A stretch of DNA of 47,227 bases, taken from Solirubrobacter phytolaccae. GTDB taxonomy: Bacteria; Actinomycetota; Thermoleophilia; Solirubrobacterales; Solirubrobacteraceae. This document shows positions 18,201 through 25,060 of the stretch, in pieces; position 1 is the first letter of the stretch, and the number at the start of each line of letters is the position of its first letter. The DNA lies in NCBI RefSeq assembly GCF_027587195.1, contig NZ_JAPDDP010000061.1, positions 1 through 47,227 on the forward strand, written 5' to 3'. Position numbers and translations under genes: made by a program. The notes under the pieces are model-generated. The model was given only the letters and a program-made list of their open reading frames with translations. It ran no database searches and was not told where the DNA came from.

Positions 18201-19549
18201 GTCGCCGTCACGGCGTCGTCGCCGGAGCGCGCCGTGAACGTGACGGTCGCCGTGCCGGTCGCGATCGGGTCGAACGTCGCCGTGCGCACCGCGCCCGTGC
18301 CGCTGATGGCGATCTTGTCGTTGGGCAGGATCGTCTGGTTCGACGACGTCGCCGTCACCGTGACGTCGGCCGAGTTCGGGTCGAAGACCTCGAGCGTGAC
18401 GCTGCCCTTGGTCGTGGCACCGATGTGCGTGTCGACCGTCGTGGCCGAGGCGGTCATCGCGGGCGCCGTCGCCGGGTACGCGGTGCCGTCGGCCGGGAAG
18501 CCGCCGGTCGGCGTGAAGGCGAGGCCGGTGTAGCGGGCGCGCGCCGGCGCGTAGGCCAGCGTGCTCACGCCCGTGGTCTTGACGTCGCCGCCGACCTCCG
18601 CCGTGTCGACGAACTTGACGAGCTTGGCCGTGTTGGCCGTGGTGAGGTAGACCTCGATCGCGCCCGCGACGGCGCGCGCGGCGACGTAGCCGTAGCTGCC
18701 GCCGACGACGCCGCGGCTCTTCCACGTGCCGGCGTCGAGGGCGAACTTCCACACGCCGCGCCCGTCACGGACGACGTAGGCCGTGTCCGCGCCGGCGACG
18801 CCGTCGGTGTCGAGGAACGTCGCGTCGAGGGCGATCGGCGCCGCGATGAACTCCTGCGGCGGGGTCGTCGTGTTCTGCGCCGTCGGCAGGCCGCCGGGCA
18901 GGCGCGAGACACCCGTGATGCCCGTGACGACGAGGCTGCCGTCGACGAGGTCGATGCTGGTCACCGGGACCGTCGGCGTCGGGAACGCGCCGACCTGCGT
19001 CAGCTCCGTCTCACCCTCGGCGATCGTCGCGATCGGCTTGGTGTTGTGGTTGATGCCGAGCCACTTGCGCGTGCCGTCGAGCGAGACGGTGCCGACCGGG
19101 CCCTCGCCCGTCGTCATGTACGCGGTGCCGAGCCGCTGGTCGGTCCAGGTGCCGTCCGCCGCGACGCGCACGGTCGTGGCGTTGAGGATGTCCTGGTTGC
19201 TGGTCCCGGCCGCGCCGCGCCCGCCGTTGAACAGCAGGAAGCGACCGTCCGCCGAGCGCCGCAGCCCGGCGTTGCGGATCGGCGCGTTGAGCGAGTTGCT
19301 CGACTTCGTCAGCGTGTCCGACGGGAACAGGATCCGGCCCTTGTAGGCGCCGTCCGTCGTGGACAGGCGATGGAGCGCGACCTGATCCGCGCGGCGCGCG
19401 GCGTGCGTGGTGTTCACGCCGCCGACGGCGAGCACGGCCAACTCGTCAGGTGTCGCCGGGCCGGCGATCACCGGGTCGGCCGAAGCCGGCGCCGCAGCGC
19501 CGGCCAGGGTCACGAGCGCCAGTGCCAGCGCCCGTCGGGTGTTGTTCAT
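15278..19549 (-). CDS. Giant secreted surface protein, copy B of the tandem triplet
   Basis: This 1423-aa protein has the same domain order as its neighbours: signal peptide (about 1-25, 'GAAAPASA'), propeller-like region, Ig-like domain, DUF3616-like domain (about 465-775, 'GSHGNNRSG'), FN3 (about 776-866), divergent Ig-like repeats (to about 1300) and the C-terminal module (about 1306-1423, ending 'YSKTLTFTLSTTQP'). The DUF3616-like core and the C-terminal module are nearly identical to copy C, while the Ig repeats match only moderately. ATG start, 12 bp after the stop of copy A, so A and B are surely co-transcribed. No catalytic motif is visible. Role unknown; probably exported and bound to the cell surface or its polymers. 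Confidence 0.85.
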   Translation of the reverse strand: MNNTRRALALALVTLAGAAAPASADPVIAGPATPDELAVLAVGGVNTTHAARRADQVALHRLSTTDGAYKGRILFPSDTLTKSSNSLNAPIRNAGLRRSADGRFLLFNGGRGAAGTSNQDILNATTVRVAADGTWTDQRLGTAYMTTGEGPVGTVSLDGTRKWLGINHNTKPIATIAEGETELTQVGAFPTPTVPVTSIDLVDGSLVVTGITGVSRLPGGLPTAQNTTTPPQEFIAAPIALDATFLDTDGVAGADTAYVVRDGRGVWKFALDAGTWKSRGVVGGSYGYVAARAVAGAIEVYLTTANTAKLVKFVDTAEVGGDVKTTGVSTLAYAPARARYTGLAFTPTGGFPADGTAYPATAPAMTASATTVDTHIGATTKGSVTLEVFDPNSADVTVTATSSNQTILPNDKIAISGTGAVRTATFDPIATGTATVTFTARSGDDAVTATLTLKVSPAVADPGGHYYSGPVDLSAAIDVGGDYFLGISDEVNTVHLFKKGVSGGSLAQWNQGFPGGETDFEGATRFGNTIVWSGSHGNNRSGSARPERRFLAFQTISGSGATVGLEWRNSYTRLWQQWKDWDASNGHGLGANKLKFNTATVPGLLPNAPNGFNVEGLTMAPGSSSVAWFGMRAPTITGADGIERAVILPVNNLDKLTSDSVNAEFGAPIFLDLGGRSIRDISKNAKDQYLISAGTGDTDDSLKNWALYTWDGNVDHQPQMVKELPTDEARIGAWEGIAELPTDLVAGSRVLMLADSGDTGLGKSYGQYVTIGEPIAGPAAVTGITATGKPGALDASWNAADRATQYYVTVKTAAGAHAPGSPKFVTGTSASFEGLTAGTEYTVQVRPQNVATRAVPGTPATATPTQGARVATTTTLEFQGSNILGEVQKLVATVSDPNARGTIQFFGSGQRLQDSFATGFDPSVGANVYTHTFPVVNGKAVIDITDARGAGMTDLQAKFTTANAENYLSSESAVAPTLFEYRPKQPWAEIVSITGDRVVGSRIAITVKLGGYKPSELWREVIRTEFNTRLNGAVNRTRLVGDTQETSSGYAALNEDGLATIYTTALAAGDHRISVQVPGYSTGYVTQWTDEIPVTIAPAGSPAPEVKPIKRPAIAVKLSGPGVTRTGQALTLTAKLSDPTLTGTVTFFNYSTALGTAVPVVNGVATTSVTNTSPQLGIYARFDPVVAERTTTAGATSQAVPLLRAATDLPRSGTVATKTTLAVSGSTGTVTVSPVGGDAFAIRDVYGYAEILEGERVVGFAPTRVGVATIDLSSLGAGPHTLRARYVSSDETRSLSSEIVQTDAPAPVGGSVPATLSLTLGAPATFGAFTPGVEREYTATTKATVISTAGDAALSVSEPGHLTNGAFSLPQPLRVELGRSAWSGPTANEDVPVTFKQAIGANDALRTGAYSKTLTFTLSTTQP

Positions 19550-19561
19550 CCTTGAGGTTCC

Positions 19562-22500
19562 TTACGGGTTCGTGGTGCTGAGCGTGAAGGTCAGGGTCTT
19601 GCTGTACGCGCCCGTGCGCAGCGCGTCGGTCGTGGCGATCGACTGCTTGAACGTGATCGCCACGTCCTCGTTCGAGACCGGGCCGGTCCACGTCGAACGG
19701 CCCAGTTCGACCCGCAGGGGCTGTGGCAGCGAAAACGCGCCGTTGGCCAGATGGCCGGGCTCGCTCACGCTCAGCGCCGCGTCACCCGCGGTGCTGAGCA
19801 CGGTTGCCTTCGTGGTCGCCGTGTACTCCTTCTCCACACCCGGCGTGAACGCGCCGAACGTCGCGGGCGTGCCGAGCGTGAGCGCGAGGGTCGCCGGGAC
19901 GGAGCCGCCGACCGGCGCCTCCGCCTTGGTCTGCACCGCGATCGCCACGTCCTGCGCCGCCGACTCGGAGCCCTTCGAGCGCTCCGCGTTGGACGTCAGG
20001 TAGCGGGCACGCAGCGCGTGGACGCCGGCGCCGAGGCCGCCGACGTCGAACGTCGCCACACCGCGGAGCGCCGGCGCGAAGCCGACCACGCGGTCGCCGT
20101 CGAGCAGCTCGACGCCGCCGTTGACGTCACGGTCGGCGAACGCGTCGCCGCCGACCGGGGCGACCGTCACCTTCGCCGTCAGCGGCTCCCCCACCACGCG
20201 TGCGCCCGAGACCTCGAGCTGCGTCGTCGTCGCCCACGCGGGCGGGAACGGCAGCGTCGTCGCCACGCGGTACATCGGCACGAGCTGCGACACCGACGAC
20301 GCGTTCGTGTCGCGGTCGGCGGCCGGCTCGAAGCGTGCGGCGACGAACAGCAGCTGGGTCGTGTTGGTCACGCTCGCCGTCGCGACGCCGTTGACCACCG
20401 GGACCGCCGTGCCGAGGTTGGCGCTCAGGTTGGGGTTGAAGAACTGCACGGTGCCGGTGAGCGTCGGGTCCGCGAGCCGCGCCGTCATCGTCAGCGGCTG
20501 GTTCGTGGTCCGGACGCCCGGCCCGGACACGGACGTGACGACCGTCGTCGTCTTGACCGGCTTGACCTCCGGCGCCGGCGAGCCGGCGGGCGCGATCGTC
20601 ACCGGGACCTCGTCCGAGCCCGTCGGCAGGAAGGTCCCGTCGGACAGCAGCCCGGCGCTGACGCGGTGTGAGCCGGCGGCGAGCGTCGTGTAGAGCGTGG
20701 CGGTCCCGTCCTCGGCGAACGCGGGCTCGCCGGTCAGGTTCGTCTGCGCCGCGGAGCCGTTCAGGCGGACCCGGAACCGCGTGCGCAGGCCCTCCGGCAC
20801 GAGCTGCGTCGGCGTGTAGCCGTGCACCTTGATCGTGATCCCGATCTGGCTGCCCGCCACACGGTCACCCGTGATCGAGACGAGCTCGACCCGCGGCTGG
20901 CGCGGCCGGTAGTCGATGAGGAACGGGACGACCGGAGACTCCGACGAGAGGAACTCCTCCGGGTTGCTGCTCGTGTACTTGGCCTGCAGGCTCAGCACGG
21001 ACTGCAGGTAGGAGACGTCCAGCGTGGCCTTGCCGCCGACGACGGGGACCGGGACGCCGATCACCAAGACGCCCTGAAAGAACTGCACCGTGCCCTGGGC
21101 GTTCGGGTCCGAGATGGTGGCCACGAGCTTCTGGCCGCGCTCGCCGCTGATCTGCCCGCCCTCGAACGTGAGCGTCGTCGTGGTCGCGACGCGCGCGCCC
21201 TGGGTCGGGGTGACCTTGACCGCGGTGGAGTTGGCCGTGCGCGTGGCGGGGTTCTCCGCGCGCACGTGGACGGTGTACTCCGTGCCGCCGGTCGCGCCCG
21301 CGAACGAGGTCGAGGTGCCGGTGACGAACTTGGGCGAGCCCGGCGCGTGCTGGCCCGCGGCGTTCGTCGCGGACACGCGGTACCGCGTGGTCCGCTCGGC
21401 CGCGGTCCAGCTGACGTCGAACGCGCCGGTCTTCGCCGTCGCGGTGACGCCCGTGACGACGGACGGGCCGGCGACCGCCTCGCCGATGGTCACGTACTGG
21501 CCGTAGGACTTGCCGAGGCCGGTGTCACCGGAGTCGGCGGTCAGCAGCGCCTTCGCGCCGGCGACGAGCGGGTTCGGCACCTCGGCGATGCCCTCCCACG
21601 CGCCGATCACCGTCGCGTTGGTGACGAGCTCGTTGACGAACTTCGGATCGTGGGCCGGGTTGCCGTCCCACGTGTACAGCGCCCAGTTCTGAAGGCTGTC
21701 GTCCGTGTCGCCGGGGCCGGCGGTGATCAGGTACTCGTCGGCCGCGTTCTTGTTGATGTCGCGGATCGAGCGGCCGCCGAGGTCCAGGAAGATCGGCGCG
21801 CCGAACTGCGCGTCGACGGCGTTGGACGTGAGCTTGTCGATGTTGGTGACCGGCAGGATGAGCGCGCGCTCGATCCCGTCCGCACCCGTGATGGTCGGGG
21901 CGCGCATGCCGAACCACGCGGTGGTCTGCGAACCCGGTGCCATCGTCAGGCCTTCGACGTTGAAGCCGAACGGCGCGTTCGGGAGCAGGTTCGGCACCGT
22001 CGCGGTGTCGAACTTGAGCTTGTTCGCGCCAAGGCCGTGGCCGTTGGCCGCGTCCCACGCCTTCCACTGGTCCCACAGGCGCGTGTACGAGTGCGACCAC
22101 TCGAGCTCGGTGGTCGCGCCGAAGCCTGTGATCTTCTGGAACGCGAGGAACCGGCGCTCGGGACGGACCGCGCCGCTGCGGTTGTTGCCGTGCGAGCCCG
22201 TCCACACGAGCGTGTCGCCGAAGCGGGTCGCGCCCTCGAAGTCGGTCTCGCCGCCCGGGAAGCCCTGATTCCACGACTTCACCGGACGACCGGTGACGCC
22301 CTTCTTGAACAGGTGGATCGTGTTGACCTCGTCCGAGACGCCGAGGAAGTAGCCGTCGCCGACGTCGATCGCCGCCGACAGGTCGACCGGGCCGCTGTAG
22401 TAGTGCGCGGTCGGGTCCGGCGCGGGGCCGCTGGCGTTGAAGGGGAGCGTCGCGGTCACGGTGTCGCCCTCCGCGCTGGCCGTGAACGTGAGGCCCGCGC

Positions 22501-23773
22501 TGCCCGCGCTGACCGGGTCGAACGTGACCGTGCGGGTCGCGCCCGTACCCGTGACGGTGATCCTGTCGTTCGGCAGGACCGCCTGGTTCGACGAGCTGGC
22601 GGTGACCGTGATGTCGGTCGTGTTCGCGTCGGTGACCTCGAGCTCGATGCTCGCCTTGGGCGTCACGCCGACGTGCGTCTGGACCCCGGTCAACGGGGCG
22701 GTGAGGACCGGCGGCGCCGCCGGGTACGGCGTCGCGTCGGCCGGGAAGCCCGTGCCCGGGGCGAACGCGAGCCCTCCGAAGAAGACGCGGCCCGGGGCGT
22801 ACGCGAGCGTGGTCGCACCGGTGGTCGTCAGCTGCGCGCCGATCTCGGCGGTGTCGAGGAGCTTGACGACCTTCGTGTTGTCGAACGCGGTGAGGTAGAC
22901 CTCGACCGCACCGGCGACGGCACGCGCGGCGACGTAGCGGAAGGCGCCGCTGAGCGTGCCGCGCGGGGCCCACGTGCCGCCCGACAGCACGTACTTGCTC
23001 ACGCCGAAGCCGTTGCGCGTGACGTACGCCGTGTCGGCACCGGGGATGCCGTCCGTGTCGACGAAGGTGCTGTCGTACGCGAACGTCGCCGGGAGGAAGA
23101 GCTGCAGCGGCGTCGTCGTGTTCAGCGTCGTGGGCAGACCGCCCGGGAGGCGGTGCACGCCGGTGTTGCTGGTCATGACGAGGCTGCCGTCGACCAGGTC
23201 GGTGCTCTGCGCGGGGAGCCCGCCGTTCGCCACCTGCGTCAGCGCGGTCTCGCCGGGCGCGATCGTCCCGAACGGCTTCGTGGTCCGGGTGCCGACCCAG
23301 GTCCGGGAGCCGTCCACGGTGAGCGCGCCGACCGCGTTGTTGAACTCCGTGATGAAGCCCGAGCCGAGCCGCTGGTCGGTCCACGTGCCATCGGCGGCGA
23401 CGCGGACCGCCGTTGCGTTCTCGGCGTCCTGGTACTGCGCGCCGACGGGCGCGCGGTTGGCCGTGAACGTCAGGAAGCGTCCGTCGGCGGAACGCCGTAG
23501 GACGGTGAACTCCATGACGTTCTGCGGCCGGGTCAGCGTGTCCGACGGGAACAGGATGCGACCGCGGTAGGCGCCGCCCGCCGTGGCTACGCGGTGCAGC
23601 GCGACCTGGTCGGCCTGCTGCGAGTTGATCGTCGCCAGCGGGCCGACCGCGAGCAGGGCGAGCTCGTCGGGCGTGGCCGGCCCGGCGACCACCGGATCGG
23701 CGCTTGCGGGTGCGGCCGCGGCCAGCAGCGCCGCACAGCCGGCGGTGACCGCCCGCCGGAAAGTCTTCGACAC
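19562..23773 (-). CDS. Giant secreted surface protein, copy A of the tandem triplet (operon-leading)
   Basis: This 1403-aa protein is the first gene of the operon. It has a signal peptide (about 1-26, 'LLAAAAPASA'), a propeller-like N-terminal region, an Ig-like domain (about 365-450), a DUF3616-like domain (about 456-765, 'ETDFEGATRFG', 'GSHGNNRSG'), FN3 (about 768-858), Ig-like repeats with 'GTAVPVVNGVAT'-type strands, and the C-terminal module (about 1286-1403, ending 'YSKTLTFTLSTTNP'). The start is GTG with GAGGAG 6 bp upstream. Its promoter must lie in the 222-bp region shared with the divergent LysR gene, which contains a perfect 12-bp inverted repeat. It is the most diverged copy in the Ig repeats. 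Confidence 0.85.
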   Translation of the reverse strand: MSKTFRRAVTAGCAALLAAAAPASADPVVAGPATPDELALLAVGPLATINSQQADQVALHRVATAGGAYRGRILFPSDTLTRPQNVMEFTVLRRSADGRFLTFTANRAPVGAQYQDAENATAVRVAADGTWTDQRLGSGFITEFNNAVGALTVDGSRTWVGTRTTKPFGTIAPGETALTQVANGGLPAQSTDLVDGSLVMTSNTGVHRLPGGLPTTLNTTTPLQLFLPATFAYDSTFVDTDGIPGADTAYVTRNGFGVSKYVLSGGTWAPRGTLSGAFRYVAARAVAGAVEVYLTAFDNTKVVKLLDTAEIGAQLTTTGATTLAYAPGRVFFGGLAFAPGTGFPADATPYPAAPPVLTAPLTGVQTHVGVTPKASIELEVTDANTTDITVTASSSNQAVLPNDRITVTGTGATRTVTFDPVSAGSAGLTFTASAEGDTVTATLPFNASGPAPDPTAHYYSGPVDLSAAIDVGDGYFLGVSDEVNTIHLFKKGVTGRPVKSWNQGFPGGETDFEGATRFGDTLVWTGSHGNNRSGAVRPERRFLAFQKITGFGATTELEWSHSYTRLWDQWKAWDAANGHGLGANKLKFDTATVPNLLPNAPFGFNVEGLTMAPGSQTTAWFGMRAPTITGADGIERALILPVTNIDKLTSNAVDAQFGAPIFLDLGGRSIRDINKNAADEYLITAGPGDTDDSLQNWALYTWDGNPAHDPKFVNELVTNATVIGAWEGIAEVPNPLVAGAKALLTADSGDTGLGKSYGQYVTIGEAVAGPSVVTGVTATAKTGAFDVSWTAAERTTRYRVSATNAAGQHAPGSPKFVTGTSTSFAGATGGTEYTVHVRAENPATRTANSTAVKVTPTQGARVATTTTLTFEGGQISGERGQKLVATISDPNAQGTVQFFQGVLVIGVPVPVVGGKATLDVSYLQSVLSLQAKYTSSNPEEFLSSESPVVPFLIDYRPRQPRVELVSITGDRVAGSQIGITIKVHGYTPTQLVPEGLRTRFRVRLNGSAAQTNLTGEPAFAEDGTATLYTTLAAGSHRVSAGLLSDGTFLPTGSDEVPVTIAPAGSPAPEVKPVKTTTVVTSVSGPGVRTTNQPLTMTARLADPTLTGTVQFFNPNLSANLGTAVPVVNGVATASVTNTTQLLFVAARFEPAADRDTNASSVSQLVPMYRVATTLPFPPAWATTTQLEVSGARVVGEPLTAKVTVAPVGGDAFADRDVNGGVELLDGDRVVGFAPALRGVATFDVGGLGAGVHALRARYLTSNAERSKGSESAAQDVAIAVQTKAEAPVGGSVPATLALTLGTPATFGAFTPGVEKEYTATTKATVLSTAGDAALSVSEPGHLANGAFSLPQPLRVELGRSTWTGPVSNEDVAITFKQSIATTDALRTGAYSKTLTFTLSTTNP

Positions 23774-23995
23774 AGGGAGCTCCTCGATCGATCGCCCGAG
23801 CCGGCCTCATGCCAGCTTCACGGCAGCGTCTGAACCCTTTCGAGTCACCAGCACACGGGTGTGACCAATGCGTTGTGGATTGGTCACACCGCTGAACCGT
23901 TTGGGTGCACTGGAGGACCAATCGACCGCACGTGTTGCGCACACGTGAACCGTTGGCTTTCTGACGGGTGCGGTACCGGTAGGTTCAACGGCCCC
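23774..23995. promoter_or_regulatory. Shared divergent control region between the giant-protein operon and the LysR gene
   Basis: This 222-bp region holds several ordered sites. GGTGTGACCAAT (23858-23869) and ATTGGTCACACC (23879-23890) form a perfect 12-bp inverted repeat with a 9-bp spacer. The core GACCAAT recurs at 23916-23922. CACGTGT (23929-23935) and ACACGTG (23941-23947) form a second inverted repeat. The sequence TGAACC(C/G)TT occurs at 23831, 23893 and 23946. A LysR-type regulator usually binds such a site between itself and a divergent target, which makes the giant-protein operon its likely target. Confidence 0.6.
23858..23890. repeat. Perfect 12-bp inverted repeat, candidate LysR operator
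   Basis: Arms GGTGTGACCAAT and ATTGGTCACACC, spacer of 9 bp. Arm-centre spacing is about two helical turns, suitable for a dimer of dimers or a tetrameric LysR-type regulator. The AT-rich arms stand out in this GC-rich DNA. Confidence 0.7.
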
Positions 23996-24871
23996 GTGAG
24001 CCCACTGTCCTCGTGGGGCCTGATGGTGGCGTTCCTCACGCTGGCCGAGGAGCGGCACGTCGGCCGGACCGCTGTCCGCCTTGGCGTCTCGCGCCAGACG
24101 GTCTCGCGACGCGTGGCGCGGCTGGAGGAGCTGCTCGGCGAGTCACTCGTCACGCGCTCCACGCGTCGGGTCGAGCTGACCGAGGTCGGCGCACTGCTGC
24201 GTGACGAGGCCGGGCCCGCGCTGCGCGCGATGGACGAGGCGCTGCAGCGGATCCGCCTCGGTGTGGGACGGCGGCTCTCGATCGCGATCAGCACCGACCT
24301 CGGACACCGATGGGAGGCGCGCGTGCAGGACTGGATCGTGCGGCGCGGCACGCCGGTCCTGCTCGAGCAGCGCGCGCCCGACGACGCGATCGCGCTGCTG
24401 CGCGCCGACAAGCTCGACCTCGCCCTGCTCACCGCCGAGCTGCAGGACCTGCCGTGCGTCACGGTCGCGCACGAGCCGACCGTCGCGCTCGTGCCCGCCG
24501 AGCATCCCGCGGCGACGCAGCGGTGCCTGCGCCCCGGCGACGCGCGCGACCTGCTCGTCGCCGTCACCGACGCGGGCGCCCCGGCCCACCACCGCGCCAC
24601 CGTCGCGCTGCTGCACGGCGACCCCGACCTGCCGTACGTCGTCGCGCCGCGGGTCGGCACGATCTTCGCGGGCCTCGTGCAGGTCGCCCGCACGCACCGC
24701 GCGGCCGCGCTCGTGCTGCGCCACAACTTCGAGGAGGTCGACGTCGACGGGCTCGTCGGGCTCCCGCTCGAACCGCCCTACGCGTTCCCGGTCACGCTCG
24801 CCGCGCGCCCGGGGCTCGGCCGGGAGCCGTTCGACGCGCTCGCGGAGCACCTCCGACGTCCGGGGCAATAA
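23996..24871 (+). CDS. LysR-family transcriptional regulator
   Basis: This 291-aa regulator has an N-terminal winged helix (about 5-65: 'VAFLTLAEERHVGRTAVRLG', then 'VSRQTVSRRVARLEELLGESL') followed by a substrate-binding domain (about 90-290) typical of the family. The start is the GTG at 23996, which places the helix-turn-helix at the correct distance; an upstream extension would run through the operator-like repeats. It is divergent from the giant-protein operon and probably controls it and itself. The effector is unknown. A long-stem hairpin follows about 125 bp downstream. Confidence 0.88.
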   Translation: MSPLSSWGLMVAFLTLAEERHVGRTAVRLGVSRQTVSRRVARLEELLGESLVTRSTRRVELTEVGALLRDEAGPALRAMDEALQRIRLGVGRRLSIAISTDLGHRWEARVQDWIVRRGTPVLLEQRAPDDAIALLRADKLDLALLTAELQDLPCVTVAHEPTVALVPAEHPAATQRCLRPGDARDLLVAVTDAGAPAHHRATVALLHGDPDLPYVVAPRVGTIFAGLVQVARTHRAAALVLRHNFEEVDVDGLVGLPLEPPYAFPVTLAARPGLGREPFDALAEHLRRPGQ

Positions 24872-24995
24872 GCGGTCAAAGCGTTAGTGCCGGTGTGCCA
24901 AGACCGGACAGATGTCCAAGCGGGTCAAGCGGTCCACTTACATGCCGACTACCGGAGCAACCCGCTAGGCGTGACAGCTTGAGGGGGTCAGGCCA

Positions 24996-25030
24996 CCGCG
25001 ATCGGCGCCGGGCGAGGGCGCCGATCGCGG
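24996..25030 (+). terminator. 14-bp-stem hairpin between the LysR and LuxR genes
   Basis: Perfect 14-bp stem (CCGCGATCGGCGCC / GGCGCCGATCGCGG), loop of 7 bases, ending 30 bp before the LuxR start. It may terminate the lysR transcript or act in the luxR leader. The rest of 24872-25060 shows repeated 'AAGCGG' and 'GGTCAA' words but no gene. Confidence 0.6.
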
Positions 25031-25060
25031 ACTGGCCGCGTTCCTGATTAGATCGCCGCC

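Larger units (their letters stand above)
10886..23773 (-). repeat. Tandem triplication of a 4.2-4.3 kb gene
   Basis: Three consecutive same-strand genes of 1437, 1423 and 1403 codons share full-length architecture. Nucleotide identity is very high in the 3' ends (10886-11235, 15278-15635, 19562-19920) and in the DUF3616-like cores (about 12900-13800, 17260-18150, 21510-22400). It is clearly lower in the Ig-repeat segments between them. Confidence 0.85.

Noticed and set aside
11075-19555. A plus-strand frame open for about 2826 codons, antisense to two giant-protein genes
   Set aside because: Its product is Arg/Ala/Val-rich low-complexity sequence, the mirror of third-position GC bias in the real minus-strand genes. 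Signal peptides, domains and ribosome sites all support the minus strand.
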